From: an uncultured Lachnospiraceae bacterium
Lineage (GTDB): Bacteria; Bacillota; Clostridia; Lachnospirales; Lachnospiraceae
Length of the DNA: 5,384 bases
Direction of reading: 5' to 3'
NCBI GenBank assembly: GCA_902803155.1
Contig: CADCOU010000214.1
Span: 1-5,384 of the forward strand
The notes under the pieces were generated by a model that saw only the letters and a program-made list of their open reading frames with translations, was not told the origin of the DNA and did not search any database. Both the position numbers and the translations under genes were made by a program. This document shows, piece after piece, positions 1-5,369 of the stretch (positions are counted from its first letter, which is position 1; each line of letters starts with the position of its first letter).

Positions 1-1
1 A

Positions 2-79
2 GATCCCAAGATCGTCTGGAACGAAAAGAAGAAACGCTATTACATTTTCATCGGTGCGCAGACTCTGGACCAGAAGGGC
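2..79 (+). pseudogene. Fragment of a GH32 fructosidase (ScrB-like), cut off at a junction with ptsI
   Basis: Frame 2 from base 2 reads DPKIVWNEKKKRYY followed by IFIGAQTLDQKG. This matches the region of GH32 sucrose-6-phosphate hydrolases around the conserved RDP motif and the following FRDPK-...-Y-IGAQ-...-KG strand. The RDP aspartate (transition-state stabiliser) would be the first residue seen. After the KG (77-79), where the family expects a strand such as xLLY, the reading loses all GH32 similarity. It runs out of frame through ptsI sequence to a TGA at 134-136. The fragment differs from the intact GH32 gene downstream (there DPKIWKREDGTWRMLVANRSS), so it is not a simple duplicate of it. 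The upstream part lies outside the window, so whether a longer GH32 gene precedes it is unknown. Assignment is by motif recognition over only 26 residues. Confidence 0.6.
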
Positions 80-618
80 TCCGCGCACTGCTTCGCGCTT
101 CCGCATATGGTAATCTCGCCATCATGTTCCCGATGATCATCTCTCTGAGGGAGCTGAACGAATGCAAGGTCGTGCTGGAAGAGTGCAGGAAAGAACTTCA
201 GGCGGAAGGTAAGAAGCTTGGTGATGTAAGCGTCGGTATCATGATCGAAACACCGGCAGCAGCGCTGTGCGCAGACGAGCTGGCACAGGCCTGTGATTTC
301 TTCTCCATCGGGACAAACGACCTGACACAGTATATCTGTGCGATTGACCGGCAGAACGCGAAACTTGAACCGTTCTCTGACACGCATCACCCAGCTGTTC
401 TGCGGGCGATCAAGATGACGGTTGATGCCGGACACCGCCATGGGATCTGGGTCGGTATCTGCGGTGAGCTTGGTGCGGATCTGACACTGACAGAGACGTT
501 CCTGCGCATGGGCGTCGATGAGCTTTCTGTCAATCCCAAGAGCGTGCTTCCGCTCCGCAAACAGATCCGGAGCCTGGATCTGAGACTGGAGCCCGGTATG
601 GCGCTGGTCGAAGAATAA
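79..618 (+). CDS. ptsI: PTS Enzyme I (phosphoenolpyruvate-protein phosphotransferase), C-terminal part only
   Basis: Enzyme I takes phosphate from phosphoenolpyruvate and passes it to HPr, the first cytoplasmic step of PTS sugar uptake. Frame 1 shows the C-terminal PEP-binding barrel from LRALLRASAYGNLAIMFPMI onward. It contains GIMIETPAA (Mg-binding Glu), the PEP-utiliser signature DFFSIGTNDLTQY...DR (295-351) and the catalytic cysteine in GICGEL (Cys codon 460-462, equivalent to E. coli Cys502). It ends normally with VNPKSVLPLRKQIRSLD and a TAA. About 180 residues of a ~570-residue family are present. The HPr-binding domain, the phospho-histidine domain and the first part of the barrel with its PEP-binding arginines are missing. 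The frame stays open back to base 1, but residues before base 79 do not resemble Enzyme I; that DNA reads as GH32 in frame 2. ATG 124-126 is an internal methionine, not a credible start. As it stands the product could not catalyse the reaction. The family call is firm; whether this is a pseudogene or an assembly artefact is open. Confidence 0.9.
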   Translation, partial: LRALLRASAYGNLAIMFPMIISLRELNECKVVLEECRKELQAEGKKLGDVSVGIMIETPAAALCADELAQACDFFSIGTNDLTQYICAIDRQNAKLEPFSDTHHPAVLRAIKMTVDAGHRHGIWVGICGELGADLTLTETFLRMGVDELSVNPKSVLPLRKQIRSLDLRLEPGMALVEE

Positions 619-648
619 CGGATGAGTATTCATAAACGATGATGAACC

Positions 649-696
649 ATGAAAACAGCCACATTTCCGCAGTCATGCGGAGTGGGGCTGTTTCAT
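649..696 (+). terminator. Hairpin after ptsI, probable rho-independent terminator
   Basis: ATGAAAACAGCC (649-660) pairs with GGCTGTTTCAT (686-696) with one bulged A. An inner CCGC/GCGG stem (667-670 with 677-680) stacks inside it. The A-rich 5' arm and T-rich 3' arm are typical of Firmicute terminators, although the T tract is short and broken by a C. It lies 30 bases after the ptsI stop and before the preferred GH32 start. It argues against starting the GH32 protein at ATG 639, because the hairpin would then be inside the coding region. There is little room for a separate promoter between it and the GH32 gene, so partial read-through is plausible. Confidence 0.6.
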
Positions 697-719
697 TGCA
701 GATGAAGCGGGAAAAACCT

Positions 720-2261
720 ATGATCAGCCAGAGACTCAGAAAAGCAAGAGAAACAGAGGAAGCCTTTGAAACGCGCATCAGCATGGAACAAAGGCCTATG
801 TTCCATCTTACTCCAAGAACCGGATGGATGAATGACCCGAACGGATTTACTCTCTATCAGGGTAAATACCATCTCTTTTATCAATACTATCCGTATAATT
901 CCAGCTGGGGACTGATGCATTGGGGACATGCCGTCAGTGAGGATCTGCTGCACTGGGAATATGCGCCGGCTGCGCTTGCTCCGGATGAAAACTACGATCT
1001 GGATGGCGTGTTTTCGGGGAGCGCCGCAGAACTTCCCGACGGTCGTATGCTGATCGCATATACCGGCGTGCTGGAGGAAATCGATGAAGATGGTCTGAAG
1101 ATCTACCGACAGACACAGTGCCTGGCAGAAGGTGACGGATATAATTTTAAGAAATACAAAGGAAACCCGGTTATCTCTTCGGATATGATCCCCGAAGGCG
1201 GAAGCATACAGGATTTCCGGGATCCGAAGATCTGGAAGAGAGAGGACGGGACCTGGCGTATGCTGGTAGCGAACCGCTCTTCCGATGACAGCGGACAGAT
1301 TCTTCTGTACAGGAGTACAGACGCATTCCATTGGGAGTTCCACAAAATCTTTGCAAGGAACCGGAACCGGTTCGGAAAGATGTGGGAGTGCCCGGATTTC
1401 TTTGAACTGGACGGAAAAGGCGTTCTTCTTGTCAGTCCGCAGGATATGCTGCCTTCCGGATTCGAATACCATAACGGCAACGGAACCGTCTGCCTGATTG
1501 GCTCATATGACCCGGTCACCGAGACGTTTACCGAGGAAACGGATCAGGCGGTTGATTACGGGATAGATTTTTATGCCATGCAGACGATCCTCTCTCCCGA
1601 CGGACGAAGGATCATGCTGGGCTGGATGCAGAACTGGGATACGATCGGCATTCACGATGCCAGAGATCCGTGGTTCGGACAGATGTCTCTTCCGAGAGAG
1701 CTTCGGATTCAGGACGGAAGACTGCTCCAGAAGCCTGTCCGTGAACTCGAAAACTTCCGGAAGAATAAAGTGGAATACCATCATGTTAGAGTAACCGGCG
1801 ACGGAATAACCACTTCTGCTTACAGTGAACCCGGAGATGTGACAAGGGGGCTGCAGCTTCCCGGCGTATCCGGAAGATATCTGGACCTGGAGGTTGAAAT
1901 TGAAAAAGCCGACGGAGAGGAACTGTTCAATAAATTCACGATCTCTCTGGCTGCAAATGAGAATTATCACACAGACATCGGTATCAGGCCAAAGGAGTCG
2001 ATCGTAAAGATCGACCGCAAGTTCTCCGGATCCAGACGCGCTGTGATCCATCAGAGACGTGCGCAGGTTCCGATGCAGGAAGGCAGGATAAAACTGCGGA
2101 TCATACTGGACCGTTACAGCATGGAAGTCTTCATTAATGACGGAACTATGGTAATGACTGCAACACTGAGAACGACACTGAGTGCGGACGGGATCTATTT
2201 TGCCTGTGACAAAGATGCCCTGCTCAGCGTGACAAAATACGATCTGGAACTAAAATCATGA
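720..2261 (+). CDS. GH32 beta-fructosidase, probable sucrose-6-phosphate hydrolase/invertase
   Basis: Hydrolyses the beta-fructosidic bond of sucrose, sucrose-6-phosphate or short fructans by a retaining mechanism. Counting from ATG 720 (513 residues), the catalytic trio of the family is complete: nucleophile Asp39 in WMNDPNG (36-42), Asp168 in FRDPK, and acid/base Glu223 in MWECPDF. FSGSA (98-102) is also conserved. The N-terminal five-bladed propeller spans roughly 30-340 and a C-terminal beta-sandwich runs from about 350 to the end (RIILDRYSMEVFINDG...). No signal peptide or membrane segment is visible, so the enzyme is cytoplasmic, fitting a PTS-delivered phosphorylated sugar. The frame is open to ATG 639, but that extension crosses the terminator-like hairpin and lacks a good RBS. 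At 720 a GGGA lies 7 bases upstream, and the family-like N-terminus (SQRLRKARETEEAFE...) begins there. The stop overlaps the next gene by ATGA. Family is certain; the exact substrate (ScrB/SacA-type or fructan type) cannot be told from sequence alone. Confidence 0.93.
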   Translation: MISQRLRKARETEEAFETRISMEQRPMFHLTPRTGWMNDPNGFTLYQGKYHLFYQYYPYNSSWGLMHWGHAVSEDLLHWEYAPAALAPDENYDLDGVFSGSAAELPDGRMLIAYTGVLEEIDEDGLKIYRQTQCLAEGDGYNFKKYKGNPVISSDMIPEGGSIQDFRDPKIWKREDGTWRMLVANRSSDDSGQILLYRSTDAFHWEFHKIFARNRNRFGKMWECPDFFELDGKGVLLVSPQDMLPSGFEYHNGNGTVCLIGSYDPVTETFTEETDQAVDYGIDFYAMQTILSPDGRRIMLGWMQNWDTIGIHDARDPWFGQMSLPRELRIQDGRLLQKPVRELENFRKNKVEYHHVRVTGDGITTSAYSEPGDVTRGLQLPGVSGRYLDLEVEIEKADGEELFNKFTISLAANENYHTDIGIRPKESIVKIDRKFSGSRRAVIHQRRAQVPMQEGRIKLRIILDRYSMEVFINDGTMVMTATLRTTLSADGIYFACDKDALLSVTKYDLELKS

Positions 2262-2947
2262 TAGAGATTATCTTATGGGACGTTGACGGAACATTGCTGG
2301 ATTTTGACGCTGCAGAGAAGGCAGCGATCAGAGCAATGTTCTCGGAATTCGGCTTAGGGGAATGCACGGACGCGATGCTTGCCCGTTATTCAGAGATCAA
2401 CACGGGATTCTGGAAACGTCTTGAGAAAAATGAATTATCGAGAGAGCAGGTTCTTTTGGGCCGGTTCGAGCAGTTCTTCGGAGAATACGGGATCGATACC
2501 GGAATTGCTCCTTCATTCAACGAAAGGTACCAGCTGTCACTCGGTGACACGATTGTTTACCGCGATGACAGCCTGAATATTGTCAGGGCATTGAGAGGAA
2601 AAGTGAAACAGTATACCGTTTCCAACGGTACGGTTGCCGCTCAGACAAAGAAGCTTGAAAGATCGAAACTGGGCGATCTGATGGATGGAATCTTTCTTTC
2701 AGAGAAGCTGGGGGTGGAAAAGCCGAATACCGCATTCTTTGAAAAGGTGTTTTCTGAGATCCGCCCCGCGAATCTTTCAAAGGTCATGATCATCGGAGAC
2801 TCATTGACGAGTGATATTCAGGGCGGAATGAATGCGGGGATAAAAACCTGCTGGTATAACCCGAAAAAGGCTCCGCAGCCGGATCACTACCGCATAGATT
2901 TTGTTATATCAGATTTACATGAGATTGCAGCTTTGCTGGATGTGTAA
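2258..2947 (+). CDS. HAD-family phosphatase of the YjjG/YfnB type (pyrimidine 5'-nucleotidase-like)
   Basis: A 229-residue HAD-superfamily hydrolase. All four motifs are present: motif I DVDGT with nucleophile Asp8 and Asp10, motif II Ser122 in TVSNG, motif III Lys155 in GVEKPN, and motif IV GDSLTSD with Asp181 and Asp186. The helical cap between motifs I and II (about 15-100) includes NTGFWKRLEKNELSREQVLLGRF. This lines up with the E. coli YjjG cap pattern, as do GVEKPN, the GGMNAG stretch and TCWYNP. Known YjjG proteins dephosphorylate non-canonical pyrimidine nucleotides as house-cleaning enzymes, but HAD phosphatases are promiscuous. Its ATG overlaps the stop of the fructosidase gene as ATGA, and no clear SD precedes it, so translation is probably coupled. 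A sugar-phosphate substrate linked to fructoside metabolism is possible from this context but is only inference. The protein is cytoplasmic, complete and of usual length. Confidence 0.88.
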   Translation: MIEIILWDVDGTLLDFDAAEKAAIRAMFSEFGLGECTDAMLARYSEINTGFWKRLEKNELSREQVLLGRFEQFFGEYGIDTGIAPSFNERYQLSLGDTIVYRDDSLNIVRALRGKVKQYTVSNGTVAAQTKKLERSKLGDLMDGIFLSEKLGVEKPNTAFFEKVFSEIRPANLSKVMIIGDSLTSDIQGGMNAGIKTCWYNPKKAPQPDHYRIDFVISDLHEIAALLDV

Positions 2948-2955
2948 GCTTTTTT
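2915..2955 (+). terminator. Weak hairpin plus T6 run at the end of the HAD gene
   Basis: AGCTT (2929-2933) can pair with AAGCT (2946-2950), directly followed by five more T (2951-2955). An alternative fold pairs TTACA (2915-2919) with TGTAA (2943-2947) around an inner CAGC/GCTG stem. The structures overlap the HAD stop codon. The T run is good but the stems are short, so this is a plausible, not certain, terminator for the fructosidase-phosphatase unit. Confidence 0.4.
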
Positions 2956-2959
2956 GAAA

Positions 2960-2984
2960 CAGCCTTGCCTTTTCATCGAAGCTG
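2960..2984 (-). terminator. Possible weak terminator for the minus-strand genes
   Basis: On the minus strand CAGCTT and AAGGCTG form a 6-bp stem with one bulged base, about 34 bases after the stop of the 161-residue gene, followed by TTTC and then an A run. The U tract is poor. This 70-base gap between convergent genes (2948-3017) holds nothing else recognisable. Confidence 0.25.
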
Positions 2985-3017
2985 CATCCTCTTACGCCAC
3001 GGTTCTTCCGCTATGGA

Positions 3018-3503
3018 TCAGTCTTCACCCCAATCCGAATAAAGATACGACGCTCCGCTTCCGTCGTACCATTCAAAATCACACTTCCGTACCGCTTCCA
3101 TATCCTTCAGTGTAAAATGTGGAAACAGCTTCTGATATTCGGGAAGGTAGTCTTTCATTTCATTCTCATCCAGAGGGGAAACACTGTTATCTTCACCATA
3201 ATGGCAGTATTCAGGCTGGAGAGGATAATCGTCCCTGAGATAATAATCGAGGAACGGCCCGGGGATAAACTCCGGGTGTCTGGGATCCCGCTGGTCCAGC
3301 TGCCAGTCCGGGTCGGTAAACTCGATAGTTCCCCAGCCTAAAAGCGACGGACAGTCATCACACAATGCTTCGCAGAAGCATCCCTCTTCCCATTGGAAAT
3401 CCTCATCATGCTTTTTCAGGAATTCTTTCCACTCCCGCAGGTATCTGAACCCCAGTGCTGAAGCCGGAATTCTCAATACCACAGTTCTGTGTCGGCAGGA
3501 CAT
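3018..3503 (-). CDS. Uncharacterised acidic, aromatic-rich 161-residue protein with a cysteine cluster
   Basis: I do not recognise a family. The protein is 161 residues, strongly acidic, and rich in Tyr, Trp, Phe and Pro. It has no signal peptide or hydrophobic segment, so it is probably cytoplasmic. Seven cysteines include a tight cluster C42-x-C44-x3-C48-x2-C51 (GCFCEALCDDC), with others at 3, 100 and 141. The spacing could bind zinc or another metal, but this is inference. A basic N-terminal stretch (RHRTVVLRIP, then YLREWKEFLKKH) contrasts with the acidic remainder (GEDNSVSPLDENEMKDYLPEY, SDWGED at the end). The gene is real: an AAAGGAGG sequence sits 7 bases before the ATG, and the frame is open for its full length. 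It starts 41 bases after the stop of the MutS-like ATPase gene on the same strand, with no terminator seen between, so the two are likely co-transcribed. Confidence 0.78.
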   Translation of the reverse strand: MSCRHRTVVLRIPASALGFRYLREWKEFLKKHDEDFQWEEGCFCEALCDDCPSLLGWGTIEFTDPDWQLDQRDPRHPEFIPGPFLDYYLRDDYPLQPEYCHYGEDNSVSPLDENEMKDYLPEYQKLFPHFTLKDMEAVRKCDFEWYDGSGASYLYSDWGED

Positions 3504-3509
3504 AGTATG

Positions 3510-3515
3510 CCTCCT
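3510..3515 (-). promoter_or_regulatory. Consensus Shine-Dalgarno for the 161-residue protein
   Basis: The minus strand reads AAAGGAGGCATACTATG: full AGGAGG, with six bases between it and the ATG (3501-3503). This fixes the start. It also implies stronger translation of this downstream gene than of the MutS-like gene before it. Confidence 0.8.
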
Positions 3516-3544
3516 TTATTGATACTCTTGTCTTATCTTGCAGG

Positions 3545-5170
3545 TCAGGTAGTTGCAGCAATATCGTCATCGGATGCTATGTTCCTGTAGGCATCCTCTA
3601 CGATTTCATCCGGGAAGCCGAACGCCTTCAGCAGGGCCAGGGCATTGCTCTCCCCGCCCAGTCCGCTGTGAATGAGATAATTGAACGTGACGTTATTATC
3701 CTCTATGTGGCTTTCGAAATAATACGGTTCGTACAGATCCTGCAGTTTCTGCACAAGTTCCATGTCATGCGTGGCCAGGATGCAGTATCCCGGATATCCG
3801 GCGAGGTACTTCAGAACGGCTTCGGACGCGGCAAGGCGCTCCTTTTGATTCGTTCCCTTCAGGATCTCATCGATCACATAAAGTGTCGAGATCCCCTGTC
3901 CGACTTCATCCAGCATTCTTTTCAGGTACCGCACCTCCCGCACGTAATAGCTCTCCCCGGTCACCACGTCGTCGCGGATCGCCATGGACGTCATGACTTT
4001 CAGCATCGGAAGGGTAAAAGAATCACAGCAGCAAGTATCGATCGTCTGCGCCAGAATGGCATTCACTGCCAGCGCTTTCATAAAGGTTGATTTACCGGAC
4101 GCGTTTGCGCCTGTAAGGATCGCCCGCCCGGTCAGGGTGAAATCATTGCAGACCGGTTCATTTACGAGAGGATGATAAAGGCCGCGGACGGTTATGCCTT
4201 CCGTATCCGAAAAGACCGGGTATGCCCATGAAGAAAGGCTTTCCCTGAAGGAAAGAATGCTGATAGCCGCGTCCAGTTTGCCCACATAGGAGAACGCTTC
4301 GACAACAGCCTCCTGGTTTTCATCGATCAGCTTCAGGATACCATCAATCCGGGCGACGTCGAACAGTGTCACGCCCAGCAGGTAATCGAACAATACTCCC
4401 GCAATGTCCCCGGTGGTGCTGGCCTGTTTGGTATAGACCAGAAATCCTATCTTTTTCCGCAGCCTGACCAGCTTATTCCGGTTTTCCTGCATATGTTCAT
4501 CGACCGGCAGGGGGATCTCCTTCTGATGAATGCACCAGTCATACAGATCCAGGATCATCCCTATACCGGACATGGAAGTCAGAAGCACATCATACTTCAT
4601 CTTCATAACAGCGTAGACGATAAAGTTTACAGAAAAACTGGCTGCCAGGATCAGGAAGAAAGGCATCGTACGGAAAATGACTGCCAGCAGGACCGCTGCC
4701 GCCAGCACTGCCTGAAGGACCCGGAACACCCAGGCGTGGTCAGGCCGGAGGTTTCCGGCATAGGTAAAGAATTCGGGAAGGTGGTAGCTCTCCTTTCTTT
4801 TTCCTATGGAATTGAGGCGAAGCGCCAGATCCATACGGCGCTTCTCATCCCGGACCAGCGTATCCAGCAGTTCCCTGTTTTTACGGAACATAGACTCGCT
4901 GCCGCTGTGCAGTGTCCTGTACAGGACCTGTTCCCCGACATAGCTCTGGGTCTGGTTGATCCGGAGGAAGACCTCATCCATCTCCAGATCGGACCAGGTC
5001 ACGTCGTCGATGGCATACGGCTTCTGACTGCCTGAAGCAGGATACGTATCCTGGAGGATGCGTATCTGCGGGAGACGTTCCCGGCAGCGCTGCGCAGTGA
5101 AACTGTCCAGCGGGTTCTCCCCGTAATGTCTCTTCATTATAAGAATCCGCTTATTCCTGTCAAAAAACAT
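3545..5170 (-). CDS. MutS-family (domain V) ATPase with two membrane segments, non-canonical MutS homologue
   Basis: Numbering is from ATG 5168-5170 (541 residues). The C-terminal third is a MutS-type ABC ATPase: Walker A TGANASGKST (353-362, Lys360), the GESYYVREVRYLKRML segment equivalent to GESTFM...E in MutS (405-420), Walker B YVIDE (Asp434, Glu435) followed by LKGTNQKER (MutS: GRGT), and the H-loop ATHDMEL (His468). Upstream lies a MutS III-like helical core. Two hydrophobic segments (about 147-165 and 169-189) probably form a membrane hairpin. The mismatch-binding domain with its Phe-X-Glu motif is absent, so canonical mismatch repair is unlikely. Similar membrane MutS homologues occur in Firmicutes without a settled function. 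A CCC triplet at 380-382 is unusual. Starts: GTG 5177-5179 is in frame, but GGGGG eight bases before ATG 5170 makes the ATG better supported. The gene is probably the first of an operon with the 161-residue protein. The ATPase family is sure; the biological role is unknown. Confidence 0.9.
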   Translation of the reverse strand: MFFDRNKRILIMKRHYGENPLDSFTAQRCRERLPQIRILQDTYPASGSQKPYAIDDVTWSDLEMDEVFLRINQTQSYVGEQVLYRTLHSGSESMFRKNRELLDTLVRDEKRRMDLALRLNSIGKRKESYHLPEFFTYAGNLRPDHAWVFRVLQAVLAAAVLLAVIFRTMPFFLILAASFSVNFIVYAVMKMKYDVLLTSMSGIGMILDLYDWCIHQKEIPLPVDEHMQENRNKLVRLRKKIGFLVYTKQASTTGDIAGVLFDYLLGVTLFDVARIDGILKLIDENQEAVVEAFSYVGKLDAAISILSFRESLSSWAYPVFSDTEGITVRGLYHPLVNEPVCNDFTLTGRAILTGANASGKSTFMKALAVNAILAQTIDTCCCDSFTLPMLKVMTSMAIRDDVVTGESYYVREVRYLKRMLDEVGQGISTLYVIDEILKGTNQKERLAASEAVLKYLAGYPGYCILATHDMELVQKLQDLYEPYYFESHIEDNNVTFNYLIHSGLGGESNALALLKAFGFPDEIVEDAYRNIASDDDIAATT

Positions 5171-5205
5171 CTGATCCACCCCCGGCTTATTGTTCCTTTT
5201 TACAT

Positions 5206-5238
5206 TTGACCCGAAGTATCATTAGCAGATAGTATAAT
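5206..5238 (+). promoter_or_regulatory. Secondary promoter-like boxes TTGACC / TATAAT with a long spacer
   Basis: A perfect TATAAT (5233-5238) has TTGACC (5206-5211) upstream, but the spacer is 21 bases, longer than the usual 16-18. The same AT-rich stretch reads TATACT and TATTAT on the minus strand, so it may also contribute to transcription of the MutS-like gene, for which I found no well-spaced -35/-10 pair. Confidence 0.3.
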
Positions 5239-5245
5239 ACATACT

Positions 5246-5275
5246 TTCACAATTCTTCCACAGATCCGCCATAAT
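5246..5275 (+). promoter_or_regulatory. Sigma-A-like promoter for the right-edge gene
   Basis: TTCACA (5246-5251) and CATAAT (5270-5275) each match the consensus at five of six positions, with an 18-base spacer. The predicted start near 5282 gives a leader of about 88 bases before the ATG at 5370. This is the best-spaced promoter in the intergenic region. Confidence 0.5.
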
Positions 5276-5311
5276 TCGGTTAAAAACCCCGGGTATTATG
5301 TCCTCATAGCA

Positions 5312-5333
5312 CAGGTACGGGTACCGGTACCTG
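5312..5333 (+). repeat. 22-bp imperfect palindrome centred on GGTACC, candidate operator or leader hairpin
   Basis: CAGGTAC (5312-5318) and GTACCTG (5327-5333) are exact inverted repeats around an 8-base centre that itself contains the palindrome GGTACC (5320-5325). Only one symmetric pair of positions (5319 and 5326) breaks perfect two-fold symmetry. It lies between the predicted transcription start and the RBS of the right-edge gene. It could bind a dimeric repressor as DNA or fold as a 7-bp RNA hairpin. An alternative pairing of CCCCGGGTA (5287-5295) with TACCTGGG (5328-5335) would exclude the hairpin. Confidence 0.5.
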
Positions 5334-5369
5334 GGAGAAAACAGATAATCGGCAGAAGGAGGCATTTAT

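Noticed and set aside
40..633. 197-residue minus-strand open frame opposite ptsI
   Set aside because: It is the mirror of the clearly conserved Enzyme I frame, has no RBS and no recognisable domain.
696..724. TTGCAG-17-TATGAT promoter-like pair before the GH32 gene
   Set aside because: The -10 box would overlap the preferred start codon at 720, the -35 is only half consensus, and transcripts would miss the conserved N-terminus.
693..1472. 259-residue minus-strand open frame inside the GH32 gene
   Set aside because: It lies entirely antisense to conserved catalytic regions of GH32 and shows no RBS or family motif.
1997..2015. Perfect 7-bp inverted repeat GTCGATC / GATCGAC with a 5-base loop
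   Set aside because: It lies inside the GH32 coding sequence (ESIVKIDR), has no T run, and is probably chance.
1503..2051. 182-residue minus-strand open frame inside the GH32 gene
   Set aside because: Antisense shadow of the GH32 C-terminal part, with no domain and no start signal.
2258..2947. beta-Phosphoglucomutase reading of the HAD gene
   Set aside because: The cap and the TVSNG, GVEKPN and TCWYNP pattern fit YjjG/YfnB better than beta-PGM.
4493..5035. 180-residue plus-strand open frame opposite the MutS-like gene
   Set aside because: Rich in His, Gln and Arg as expected of an antisense frame; no RBS, and the opposite strand encodes a well-supported protein.
3545..5170. Canonical MutS or MutS2 (mutS, mutSB) assignment
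   Set aside because: Too short, no mismatch-binding domain, no Smr nuclease domain at the C-terminus, and it has membrane segments, so no symbol was given.
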